The notes below the pieces were generated by a model that was given only the letters and a program-made list of their open reading frames with translations, was not told the origin of the DNA and did no database searches. A program made the translations under genes and the position numbers. From Sthenelais limicola (lineage: Eukaryota; Annelida; Polychaeta; Phyllodocida; Sigalionidae), in the NCBI GenBank assembly GCA_942159475.1, contig OW804094.1, positions 48,480,966-48,544,965 on the forward strand: 64,000 nucleotides of DNA. Direction: 5' to 3'. This document shows positions 1 through 11,923 of the stretch, piece by piece. The number at the start of each line of letters is the position of its first letter. Positions within the stretch are counted from its first letter, which is position 1.

Positions 1-3000
1 ACCTTGAGAGAAAACGTAGATACTGTCGAACTACTCCCCCAGAAGGTAAATACTGTGTCGAACATCTGATGATGGTACCATCGGCACCGGGACTGGAGTC
101 TGAGATTGGAAATGATAGCTCTTCTCCGGTACGTACTGTTTACCGCTAACTTCAAAATACACCCATGGCCATGCATAGTTTTAATCTAGCTGTAAATAAA
201 TCCCTACACTGCCCTACAGTCTCCTAAAAATTTAGTAAAATAAGTTAAAATACAGCGCCGTACAGTACTTGTCAATATTAAAACCGATTTATATGAAGGC
301 TCGAAGAAATATTACAGTTATGCCACGTTATGGGATTTGTAAAAAAAAATCTAAGAATTTCATTTGCATTATTGCGTCGATGCAAATATATACCGTCTAT
401 ATGTTCTTTTGTAGGCTGCCAAAAAGAGGAGGATTAAATGTCCTTTAGATCCTAAGCAGTAAGAATTTTCCTACTTCTTTTCATGTACCGGTATCGAGAT
501 CTTCATCTCAATTGTTATGTATTACCAACATGTCAAAAGATGATTATAACAGACAGAAGTAGGCCTACTGTATGTTATATATATATATCACCAATGTTAT
601 GCACTTTCAAAATTTGACATCATCCACCCAACATTAATTTTACATCTTATAGTTGTGTAGAGCAGTAGACCTACGTAGGCCTACTGTGCTGATGCAAAAG
701 TAATGGATTGCAAGAAAATGCCCAGTGGTTTGATTGAAGTTCGTGTTGCTCGACAAGCCTGTATATTTTTATATGTTAACCTCGACTGGGTGTTTTATTC
801 GCGAATCAATCTTTTCATCTGCATTTCAGGGTTAAATTAATATTCTCTATAGATATACGGTACTAGGTGACCTCGCATCGACTCTTGACTTTATCTTCCT
901 CATGTATTTCTTTTCAACAGCACTTGTTATGAAAACCACCTTCAGAAACATCTAAAAAAGTGTAATGCAAGACCAAACGCTCAACCGGTAAATACCGTTA
1001 TTTCCTCGTAATTGTGTTGTTGACAGGAATGTGTACATATTTATGTCTCCGTGCTCAATCGTAAGTTAACACTACTGATCTAAAGAAGTTAAGTCAAATT
1101 TGCTCTCTTTTAAAAGATAGCACAGCTGGTCTCAGTACAATGCTGCATGTAGGCCTATAGGTAATTTAAAACCAGTTGTTGACCATTTTCTGCTTGCAGG
1201 TGTACTACGAAAACGGGATAAACTCTGGCTATATCGGTGATGGTGAATCAGTTGTGGTGAGACTTTTCTCTTCTGTATTGTTTTTGTTCCATGTGATGTC
1301 TACATTGTACTGTATACATTGTACATCTGTATACAGGTACAACTTTCTGTCCAACTATATGAAGGTATGGAAGTGTAATGAACCTTTTCAACATGCGATT
1401 TCTTGTCCCCTGCTCTGTATGAATAGTTATGTTTTCTGGCAAATGCTTCAAACCCCCAAAAGAAAAAACAACTCAACATTTCTCTCGAGAAATCACACTT
1501 TCAAAACTACCTTCATCCAACATTATATTCGTTACCTAGCTTCAGTATTATTCAGTATAATAAATTATATTAGTTCATTTCTCATGTTTCTCATTTGTAT
1601 AATTGCGAGTGCTGAACATACCTGTTTAAAGTCTATGGTATAAACGTTTAATTTACAATGATTCTCTTTATTTTAGGCTACCGTCCGAACGGCTGAGGTG
1701 GAGGAAGTGAAAGCTATGATAGAGTTGGTCAACCAACTATATGAAGGTATGGAAGTTAATGAATCTTTTCAACATACGATTTCTTGTCCCCTGTTCCATT
1801 CTTATCATTTTGAACAGGGTAATGATCAAACATTTTTTCATCTTCCCTTACTTTGAATTTTTAGAGAAAGTTGGAGAGCTTAAAAAAGAGATCCTCAGTC
1901 ACGAAGCACTCAAGGAAGAATTGGAAAATCCACAAAATGGTGCTCCTGCTCGAAAGCATTTGTCACAGCAGGTACAATCCTGTTCTGAATTATCTGCATT
2001 ATTTGCTCGTACGAAATATAGATTTCCATATCCCAGCGATAACATATCCGTGAACATTGTTAATATTTGCCCGCTCTTGATTCCATAGGCTTCTTTGGTC
2101 GGTCATATTGAAAAGCTCGGATTTTTGCAAGATGGATTTTGTCATATCGAGTTTGGTGCTGGAAAAGGTTGGTTATCTTTTATCGCCTGGTCATGATATA
2201 CGCCATGCTTGTATAACGCTAAGGACAAAAAATATTCTTGTAATATGGCATTAAAAAATTCTTCTGGTGAACAAATATGACATGTTAAAATTTCTACTGG
2301 TGAACTGTTTCCACACTTTTTACTTTGTCTTTTTCTAGGCGGCTTGTCTCACTGGGTTCAGAGAGCTTTGCAAACATGTGATGATACAAAATTCTTGCTG
2401 GTAGAGAAGAGTAGTGTCAGATATAAGGTATTACTTCCTGCGTTTTTACAAAGTAGATATTTACTGACTGAGTGTCAGATATGAGGTATTGCTTCCTGCG
2501 TCTTTACAAAGTAGATAATTACTGACTGGAATTAGTATTGTCGCATCCAGAGAAGTATACTCGCCGAGAGTTTGCTTGTTATACGTGTATACAGTTGTAG
2601 GCTATAGGAAATGAGTGTTCATTACCTCCACTGGTTTCTCTCCATCCCCGCCTCCCGCCACATAAGGAATATCCCTCGCATGCAGCATGGACTTGGGCCA
2701 CACTGCGTGCCCCTGTGTTAACAAATATCGTTTGATGTAAATAGGCGAGCTCTCTCGAAGCCTTCGAAGCCATCACTCCCGCCCTCTTCCTCTGGCATTT
2801 CCAGTGTTAAATCAACATGCCCACATCTCATTTAATACTACAGGAATTCAAAACTGGGTCTAAACTGAGTTCAAGAGTGACTTCTCTAACCTCCATTTCT
2901 GTCATCAGAAGTGAGTCGACATATAGGGCCTACTAAATTGTTCAAAAAAGCGTCCGAATGGTTGATCTGCTATCCGCATGTCTGAAGGGCGGGTGTGACG

Positions 3001-5830
3001 GTCATTTTCGTTGGGGGAAGCCTTTGACTTTCTGTTCGTCTAGTTCTAACTTATTAGACAACCCCTAGGTTCAGAATTGTCTGTACCTGGTAAATATTTA
3101 TAACAATATTGGCACCCGTTTTAATTTTATTAGATGGACGTGTATCATCGAGGCGTTCACCAGGGACCTGATTTCGAAAGACTTCGTGTTGACATAGAAC
3201 ATTTGAATCTAAGTGAGTTTGCATTCTACTTGGTCATGGCAACCATACGCTAATATGTGATTTCTTTTATTTCAAAATAAAAACGTTAGAAGAAGTGTGA
3301 AACATACTTTTTATGTAAAGGACGCGCCTTTTTAAAAGCGTATCAAATCGTGTTGATTTTAAAATAAGAAATACCACACATGTCTATGAACTTGATTGAT
3401 TCTATTGTATTTTTTCTTTTTGAATCTGGAATGATAATGATCTTAATGACACCATTTAGATAAAGTTCCATCATTGCTGGACAATCATCGTCCAATCCTT
3501 GGTCTGGGAAAGCATCTCTGTGGTGGGGCAACTGGTGAGTAATATGCGTTATAAATAGAGTGGATTATCAATATCATGATGTGTATCCAGACATGTATAG
3601 TTATAAGTATTTTTCCCCGCCAATTCTCAGGGTTGGTAGTATTATTAATGTATTTTTTATTTTGTTGACTGTATTACCAACAATATTAGGTGTGCTCCTT
3701 TATTCAGGTTAATACTCTTAAACAATAATAATTAAACTTCAACCACCCACTCCCAAGTTTCATTATTATTATTGCAGTCCTATTTAATCTATTGCATTAT
3801 GGATATCTAACGCTTGACCTTTTAGATTTAATGCTGCGGTGTCTGATGCAAACTTTGAAACCGGGGGGGAATTCGGAAGATAGAAATCCACAGTGAGTCA
3901 TAATTGTTTAAAAGTGCATTTCATTTCTAACACACTCTTTGTTGTTAATACTGTATGTAATATATATACCGGTATGTGAAAAATAACCCAATCTTAACCT
4001 TTAGACAATTATGATGAACTCAAATTATATGTCGACTGAAATGTAAATCTTTTCCTGTAGTGTGGAAGGCATTGTTCTGGCTCTTTGTTGTCATCACCGA
4101 TGTGATTGGAAAAGTTTCATCGCGAAAGATGTCATGAAACGCTGGGGCGTCGGCCCTCGGGAGTTTAGTCTCTTGTCCTCACTTACTGGCTGGGCGACCT
4201 GTGCTACAAGGGCCTTCATTGAGAAATTAAAAGGTAATTTTGGAGGGGTGTCATCACCAACATAGACTCGTGGCGTTCATGAATGTTTCGCACCTAATCT
4301 TAAACCATATCATTTCTCAACGTTTTCGGGAAGTAGAATAACCTGGAATGCTCACGTTCGTTCTCATTTACTGTAATACTTTCTGATCTCAACGATAATG
4401 TTGGTCCAGATAACCAATTTGGCTTTTGGGCTTGACAAGGGGAATTATAAGATTTGTTATTATAAGATATAATGTAACAGCTACAACCGATCACTGACAC
4501 ATGGGTTTCCCCTTCTTTACCTCACCACACTCCTGTAAAGAAAATGGAGACAACGAAGACCAGGAACTTAGCGAAGATGAGCAAATTGCGGCTGATGGAA
4601 ATCAAGAGTACAACCACCCTAAGTAATTATAAGTTCCTCTATCTTACAGAGACTGACTTTTTTCTAAGATAATAAAGTATTATTATGATTGTCTCTCAAT
4701 TAACAAGAACTATAAATTCCAACTATTCCAGTTTGTCAGACAAAAAAAAGGTCTCAACGATAACGTTGGTCCAGATAACCAATCAGGCTTTTTGGCTTTT
4801 AAGGAACAGTGTTCAACATCTGGTAGATATCATTTTTGCAAGCCCATATAATAATCGACAACAGAATAATGTATATAGAGAGATGATGGAACACAAAGCT
4901 GATACCTTCTCCACTCAATCTAAATTCGCGTGTGCCCGTAGAAAATATTAAACTAAGAATACTGTTCTTGATTTTTGATTCTGAACCGCCATACAGTATC
5001 TAAAGCTCGTATAATGCGTTTCCAATATCAATATTTTTCCTGCACCTCCTATTGCACCGCTCATACAGCATGGGCTTATTATAAAAGATAAGATTTATCT
5101 TCATATAAGGCTGCATAGATTTCCCTGCATTTGTGATGGGACCAAAATTGTTTAGGGTCCAAAAAGCGACAAGTATTAATGTAAGAAATTCATTGGCAGG
5201 TACGGTTCAATGACCCCAGAATACCGCGAAGAGGTTGGCTATAAATGCAAGAAGCTCATTGATATGGCAAGGGTTCAGTATCTACGGGATAACGAATTCT
5301 CCACTGATATGATTGCCTATGCTGATCTCGCCACTACTCTGGAAAATGTTGTCCTAGTTGCTAAAAGGAAACGGCAAAAAGGTCAGTATTAATAATAGGA
5401 CTCAATCCCATTCAGAGTAGTTTCTCTTATCCTGAAATAAGTTCAATTTCAGAGTTCCTCGTTGGATTATTTCTAATGCTTTGCCTTACTTTCCAGTTCC
5501 TTTCCATTCCGAAATTCCCCTTTTCTTAGCATCATCTGTATTCAGGATTATGGTACTATTTAACCCGAGTGGATGGCATCTTGTTAACTCGTTAATTTAT
5601 TCGACAATCATGCATGTTATTGCAAAAAAAAGGGTTAAGGGGGATGGGGGTCGGGATCTATATTTCTCACTTATGGGGTATATAGATATTTTGGACGATG
5701 GTCCGATCGATGTCTTGGAAGTGTGTAGTGCATATCTAATACTCATGAATACTTGGTGTCTTTTCCAGATTCAACAATTACTTTGGAGTCCACCCAGGAG
5801 CCCTCGTCTACTTCAGATATAGCTTTGTGA
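1..5830 (+). CDS. TRMT13: TRMT13, tRNA 2'-O-methyltransferase (5'-truncated by window edge)
   Basis: The product methylates the 2'-OH of position 4 in the acceptor stem of some tRNAs, using S-adenosylmethionine. I assembled 15 coding exons by eye: 1-128 (frame from base 3), 415-458, 921-987, 1200-1256, 1677-1746, 1865-1971, 2089-2167, 2339-2427, 3134-3212, 3460-3534, 3826-3892, 4061-4233, 4541-4622, 5200-5381 and 5769-5830. All junctions are GT-AG and all phases match, giving 452 residues against about 481 in human, so roughly 25-30 N-terminal residues lie off the left edge. Visible in order are the end of a CCCH zinc finger (exon 1), a CHHC zinc finger spaced C-x5-H-x9-H-x3-C (exons 2-3), the SAM-binding IEFGAGKGGLSHWV (exons 7-8), GLGKHLCGGATD (exons 10-11), the signature ALCCHHRCDW with GWATC (exon 12), and a conserved C-terminal LIDMARVQYL helix (exon 14). 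Motif order agrees with the family from memory; no search was run. Confidence 0.93.
5031..5100 (+). repeat. Member of a dispersed ~65-base repeat family
   Basis: The most diverged copy, recognised by CCTATTGCACCGCTCATACA and TTATTATAAAAGA. It lies in the TRMT13 intron between exons 13 and 14. Confidence 0.4.
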
Positions 5831-6400
5831 CAACCTTAGGTCATTTTTAATTTATTGTACCCGAGTATATTCTCTTTCTGCCATAATCTGGTTCCATGTA
5901 ATCCCCAAAGTACTATTAAACCTAAAAATAGTCATAACTTTAAAAAGAATATAGTACACCCAGGAGCCCTGGTATACTTCAGATATAGCTTGGTGACAAA
6001 CTTAGATCATTCTTAATTTAATGTACCGGAGTGTATTCTCTTGTCATAATCTGGTTCCATGTAATCCCTAAAGTACTATTAAGCCTAAAAATAATCATAA
6101 CTTGACGAAGAATATAGTAATGTAGTGATATTCAGAGATATAGACATCAAAGATATAGATCGAAGGCCATTTACAATACGATTTAATAAGACATTTGTAG
6201 TGGGTCCGCCGCATCTCTTCATCTACGCTGAATTTGTATCGATTGTTTTTGTGAATCTTGAAATTTATAAATATTAACCAGGCCAATTACAGACTTCCTT
6301 CTTGTCAGTTCTGTGATAGTTTTTAACTTTCAGTGCGTGTATTACAAGTTGAGTACTGTATTACGTAAAAATGCAATAAACTGCCGGAGATTTAGTGAAA
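5831..6400 (+). other. TRMT13 3' UTR with tandem duplication
   Basis: This follows the TGA at 5828-5830. It contains a second, diverged copy (5957-6119) of the segment 5791-5956, which includes the last coding bases of the gene. A canonical AATAAA lies at 6375-6380. The UTR end is inferred from that signal. Confidence 0.6.
6375..6380 (+). terminator. Poly(A) signal AATAAA of TRMT13
   Basis: The hexamer AATAAA lies 545 bases after the TRMT13 stop codon and is the first canonical signal downstream. A second AATAAA-like site near 6539 is a possible alternative. Confidence 0.55.
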
Positions 6401-8394
6401 ATGTGATATATTAAAAAAAATTAATTTAATGGATTAAAACTTGATAACGACCTGTCGAAAATGGATTAAAACTTGTTGCTGCCACTTATTTTATATTATT
6501 CATAATAACTTTATGAAAATAATATAATTATGATGTCAAATAAAAGCAAAGATCCAGGTCTGTTTTTGAAACTCCTGCACAATTACTAAGTTTCTTTTTA
6601 ATATTATGATGATACTATGGTTTACATGGTAACCACATCTGAAATACCATAAAATCCTGATTTGCAACGGTTTCCATGGCACTTTCTCATTGGGGGGCTA
6701 TGTTGAAAAATTAAATTTGGCAATTTTTGTAACTTGGTATCCTCATAACAGTGGAAATGGTAGCATGAAGTGCAAAATTTGACGCCGTTTCAGCAAAAAG
6801 CTGGGATTATATAAGGATTAACAGGACACTTAAAGTGACTTTTCAGAATCACATAAACCCCATGTTTTTCACTCAAACTATTAATTTTCACTGGCTCACT
6901 AAGATTCTTTGCTGTTTTATGTCACAAACTATTTTCTGAATCACTAATATTTCACATTTCTGTAAACTGGAGGGTACTTCAGTGTTAAGTTAGTCCCAAT
7001 TTATACATACATGACAAGGCGATAAAACTCACCGATTTCAATAAAATTATAATGGTCAACAGCTATGAATGACAAGAACTGTATTTTCGATCTAATTGTG
7101 GAAATCAATTTTATTTTCTGTAATTACTTAGAAATACAATGTGGTATTTTGGCTCCATTTTAAATATCCAGCAACTGCTTGGTAAATGTGTCCGATGCCC
7201 AGCCTAATTCCAGGGTGAAGAATTAAGTTATCGGTCACTTGACACGTCGACGCCTGAGTGGGCTAGCATCCACTTTATATTTCTACTCGGCCCAAATCGA
7301 TTTCAACGGGAATAGAACAATCATTGAACTTACATCGGTCAGCACTTTTAGTAATCAGGATTTCCAGGCCTCTAATGGCTACTAAGTGTTTAGGGATGGC
7401 GATCACCTGCCTGGAGTCAATTGCGGTGTACCTTACTAAAGCATATGGCATATTTCTACCAATTGGCTCGGAAGGTATAGGGGAATTTCAATACCTCAAA
7501 AATCATCCTTTTGTTTCAAAACCTTAAGAAATAAATTTTATTGAGCCCACAAACTTAGTAGGCTTTATTTTCTTAGCCATGAATTTGAGAAGCATAGAAC
7601 ACAGGAAAATATGCCACAATATTCGATTGCTTTAAAATAATATAGAAACGATAAGAAGCCTAGCTAAAAAAGCAGACACGGGCAGAACATTTTTATATAT
7701 ATTTTTTATCAAGCACCTGCGGTTGCTGAGTAGAAGATATCACATCTTTTGCCAGAACAAGATTTGAAGATGTGCAGTATTAATATTAAGACGGCCGTCA
7801 GGGATGAAGTGGAGTCACGGCAAAAATACGTAAACTTCCTTCAACCAAAAACATAGTTTAGCGATGTGTGGGAAACCCGCCTCGTTCATGATTCAATTAT
7901 TTTCAAGGACGCAGTTAACAAACTCGATCAATGAAAAGTTTTCTTAAGCAATTTATCTTGCTGTCAATTTACTTGATCAGTAACGTCAGTCTTAATTTAC
8001 TCGTCCCCATTTGTCATTTGCTGACGCCGGAGGTCACAACTATGCTATAGTGGACGACTACTCAGTCTTGATATGATCAGTTATTATAAATGAACATATT
8101 TAAAGCAGCTTAATCATAAAAATAAACAGAAAAACATTCGCATTAATTTACTAGGTAGACAAAATGATTCCCAAGATGGAATTTTCATATCAAGCCCCTC
8201 AACGTTTTCGAAATGCCCGCCTGCAACCAAAGTCGCTCACAAGCTGCGTCGAACAAAATGGCAAAACTGAAAAGTACCCAAGATAATTGTTGATACCTTA
8301 TACCAGGTGGCGCTATAGGCATTATGGGCTGAATGAATTGCACATTATTATAGATATAATTGATGAATGCAACACTGATATATCTATATTTTTT
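6401..8394. other. Intergenic, between convergent TRMT13 and POLE4
   Basis: AT-rich spacer between the 3' ends of two convergent genes. I see no open frame with splice or codon support. A 15-base motif, ATGGATTAAAACTTG, occurs twice close together near 6429 and 6462. Nothing else stands out. Confidence 0.5.
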
Positions 8395-8400
8395 TTTATT
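8395..8400 (-). terminator. Poly(A) signal of POLE4
   Basis: The plus strand reads TTTATT here, which is AATAAA on the minus strand, about 170 bases downstream of the POLE4 stop codon. Confidence 0.6.
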
Positions 8401-8569
8401 ATTCCAGTTTTACATACAGGACTCGAGATTAATTAAATTGACTGATATTGCAACATCTCCATGTGTGTTGGCACGTATTTAAATGAACACAGGTGGGTTT
8501 CATAAGATAATATGTACACTATATACAAATAAGTTAACGACGTCTGTTGGTGGTCGACCACTTCAACCT

Positions 8570-11500
8570 TCAAAGAGCACCTGGAATAAAAGAAATGACT
8601 AAGTTAACAAAAATTATTTGCTGTCTTCTTCAACCTCAATCAGGACACATGCTACCAATCGTAAAATGGGAGTTTCGACTTAAAAGGCTAAGTTAAAACA
8701 ACGAGTTTAGATACTCTCATTTTCCGTTTTGGAGGTGCAAGTGAAGTTTTTTTCACTATTGTTCAAATATTGCATAAATCTGATTTATAACTTGACTATC
8801 AGGTTCAGAACATCTATAGCTCGGGACCTGTACATCTCAGTAATTAATTTGTTGACTAATTTTCAATCAGTTTTTTCCCATTTGATCTTATCCCCCGATT
8901 TGATTTGAAGCATATAAATCATATCAAAGTGTAGCCTACTCATTTTTCCATCCATAGGTCTCATGGTTATTTTTCAAATCAGATTGGCCTAATGTTAAAT
9001 GTAGTGATATTTCCATTTCTCTGTATAAATTAATGAGTTGAAATTAGTCAGAACATGTGGTTTTTATGGCATTTTATGGCCCTTTCCCCGATTTTCTCCC
9101 CCAGACCCCTTGGTGTGGTTCACAGCAAGAATAAACAAGCTCGGATATAGCATTGGACATAGTTGATACTCTTGTTTTAAACTCGTTGGTTAGAAGGATT
9201 CATTTGATGAAACTTAAGATAATTTGTCCCAATTACTTGAACTCAAATTCGGAGTATGGCGAGGTGTTGTTGAGCAAATTGCCAAGTGGATGATTGTGAA
9301 TCTAGTCATGCATTCAACAGGACCAGGACCAAACACACAACCATCCGTCCAGCAATGCTTCACGTGCAGCAAGCGGTCATACTAGAGGGAAGACCATTGC
9401 AGTGATCTAGTCCTGGTTACTCTTCCTTCAAATTTCGACCTACCTATTTTCCTACTTAGTTAACCTGTGTTAATATATTATTGGTTTGAAATTTTTTTAA
9501 TAGGGCATATATAATAAATTTCACACGTTTTAAAAAATCAACCTAAAAACCAGTGTTTTCCAGCTACCGATCCTTTGACAAAATCTATATTATATGAATA
9601 GTAGTAGTATATCAAACCCTTGCGAACAGACTTGCAGTTTTGCGCATTATGCACAAACCCAAAACCCAAGTACTATATAATTCAAGCTATTTTAGTTACT
9701 TCAATGACTGTCCAGACCAGACATGGCGATAACTTCACTGGTCCTCCAAAGGTTTCATACACATGTTTCACCTGCACCGGACAGTCGGACCAGTGAAACT
9801 TCGGCGACCGATGTGACATCTTTCACCTGTCATGGACCATGGTCCAGTAGGTTTCCCAAGGTTTGGCAGACGTCTAGCCACACGATTTAGCAAACACATC
9901 ATACACAAAATAGTATTCTGAATTGGTTTTCCACATCCGTTCACACTCAATGCTTTCGATCAAAATCCTTTCATAACGCAATAAACGTAAATAAGGGGTA
10001 ACATTCGGTAGGAAGGCCTTAAGACTACGCAAAACCGCCAAGTTCTCATTCCGAAGCCTGCTCGGCAATATGATGGAGGATGTGTTTGAATCTAGTCATG
10101 GTTTGAGATTAACAGGACCAGACTCATACGCATCAACTATCACATCTTTCTGGCTTCAAGTAATGGACCAGGCATGTCTCAAACCTAACACAATGCCAAA
10201 ACAAGCGGGGATCATAATCTTTGAATTTTTTGATCATTCGAATATTTTTCATCTTTTAAAAGAATAATTGGGATTTTAGGAAGATCATGACAGGGAGACT
10301 TAATGAACTACTTCTAGTTTAATTAAGCAATATAAAAAATCATTGACTACAAGTTCAAAGTGTCTTCTTTCCATGACAATAAACCAGATAAAAAGTAATC
10401 AACCCATTAAATGTAACTGGTGTTAGTACATTTACATCAACTAGATCACATAGAACAAGATCAAAAGCTAACAAGCATTCTCTTCTTGGTCCCAGGTCCC
10501 AAACACTTAAAGGTGCAAAATTGGTGGGGGTGAATTGTACTGTGAAATTAATTAATGTCAGGCACTCACCTTCTAAAAAGGCATATTCTTCAACATTTTC
10601 AATGGCTAAATCTGCAAGGAAATAAAAACGCAGTTTAAAATGAGAAAATACCTATGTATCACGATCTTCGAACAGTAGACAATGAAAATATTAAACTGCA
10701 AAACTTAGCTCAATACACGATGCCAGCTAAGCTCCAGCTTTCAAGAACATTTTCATTTATTTTCAAGTAGGTCTATAACCATAAAGGCGGTTAATAAATG
10801 CGTTATCACACATGAGGGTTTCGCTGTCATGTACAGTACTAGCCAAGTAGCCTACTCACCTAGGTCCTTTTTCTGAACTGTTTTCCGCTTGGTTTGCGCC
10901 GTGTAGTTATATGCGTCTTTGGTCATACTTTGAAGAAACAACTCCTGAAAAACATGTAGATACATTAAAGAGATTGTTAAAAAGTCAATATACACTCCTG
11001 AAAATTAATCGCACTTTCTGGCAAGTTTACTTTCGGTCATGACAGTTAAGGCATGTACAGGACGTATTTGGTCAAGAACAATTTAACATGGCTTTGTGGT
11101 TTAACTATCTTGACCTACTACAAAACAGGTTTCAAAGTGTCTGGGCAGCTCAACGAGCATGCCATGGTCAGCCAGTCAATGTATGTTTCGAAGACCAATC
11201 TGGGCTCACTTTTCTAAAGAGTAAAGTTAGATTCGGATGTGTACAGTAGCACGGCAAGTGAAATCAAGTTCGCCTTTTACTAGTTAGAATTTACAGAAAG
11301 GGTACAATAATGAAGCCCGTGACTCAGCATTCTCTAAGTCAACAATCTGTGAACGAACCGTAAAACTGTCATCCCACGCTGTCACACCGGCTCGCGTCGA
11401 GACACTTGTCTGGTGTAAAGTTAGGTCCCATCTTAGTCCTCGAGTAAAAGAATGTCTACCAACTACTGATAAAGTTCCCAACAAACTTTTCCGAATAAAC

Positions 11501-11923
11501 AAAACTAGCCAGGGGCAAGCACGAGGCCCAGAAGCAAGTTTCTAAAGTCAAGAGAGCTTTGAAAAAGCTTCAGAGAAGAAGTAGGCCTCGGGCACTGGAG
11601 CAGGGACTGTCGCCGGTGCCTTCTCCAAGTCCACGCCGCCGAAGGTTTGTCATGCTTCAGCGCTCGGAAGGAAGGCATGAAATAAAGGAAGCCATGCCGT
11701 CTCCTTCTTGGTCAGTCAACCATTAGGTTACACTTACCGTGGCTTTTGCTATCGTTATAACAGCGTCCTGGCTCGCCAACGCCACGTCCGGATCCATCTT
11801 GATAATAGATTTGACCCTTGTAAGCGGCAATTTGATTACTCTTTCTTCCCTGTCTGCCGATATCTCATGGTTTTCTTCGACATCAGCTGAGATCTCCGCT
11901 TCCACGTCGTCTTTTCCCGCCAT
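8570..11923 (-). CDS. POLE4: POLE4, DNA polymerase epsilon subunit 4 (histone-fold)
   Basis: This is the small histone-fold subunit that pairs with POLE3 in the leading-strand DNA polymerase epsilon holoenzyme and binds DNA and histones in the nucleus. Four coding exons on the minus strand: 11738-11923, 10860-10944, 10570-10611 and 8570-8580. Phases are 0, 1 and 1 and all sites are GT-AG, giving 107 residues against 117 in human. The first ~28 residues are acidic and low-complexity. The histone fold then begins at about residue 31 with KLPLTRVKSIIKMDPDV, followed by ELFLQSMTKDAY, KRKTVQKKDL and EEYAFLEG, each matching the human family pattern position by position from memory. The start is the ATG at 11923; an in-frame GTG at 11944 is not used as a start in animals. 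The last exon adds only G-A-L and the stop. It is head-to-head with RNF146 and convergent with TRMT13. Confidence 0.93.
8581..10569 (-). other. POLE4 intron 3 (~2 kb)
   Basis: Non-coding. Two related segments sharing TGAATCTAGTCATG and then AACAGGACCAG lie at about 9295-9330 and 10083-10122, a degenerate local duplication. A 14-base palindrome TGGACCATGGTCCA lies near 9832-9845. No exon-like frame was found. Confidence 0.45.
11288..11726 (+). pseudogene. Overlapping open frames antisense in POLE4 intron 1 (possible decayed element)
   Basis: Two plus-strand frames without an ATG at their start are open at 11288-11545 (86 codons) and 11499-11726 (76 codons) and overlap in different frames. The second is rich in basic residues (KRALKKLQRR, then SPSPRRRR). 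The minus strand is also open at 11284-11502. The composition is more GC-rich and codon-like than neighbouring intron. I do not recognise the product. A decayed transposon-derived frame with a frameshift is one explanation and chance is another. The second frame runs into the POLE4 exon 1 donor region. Confidence 0.2.

Noticed and set aside
1176..1643. 155-codon frame overlapping TRMT13 exon 4
   Set aside because: Only 1200-1256 is supported as an exon; the rest is intron read-through after a good GTGAGA donor.
5481..5822. 113-codon frame over the TRMT13 last intron and exon
   Set aside because: It reads the last exon in the wrong frame; the true exon starts at 5769.
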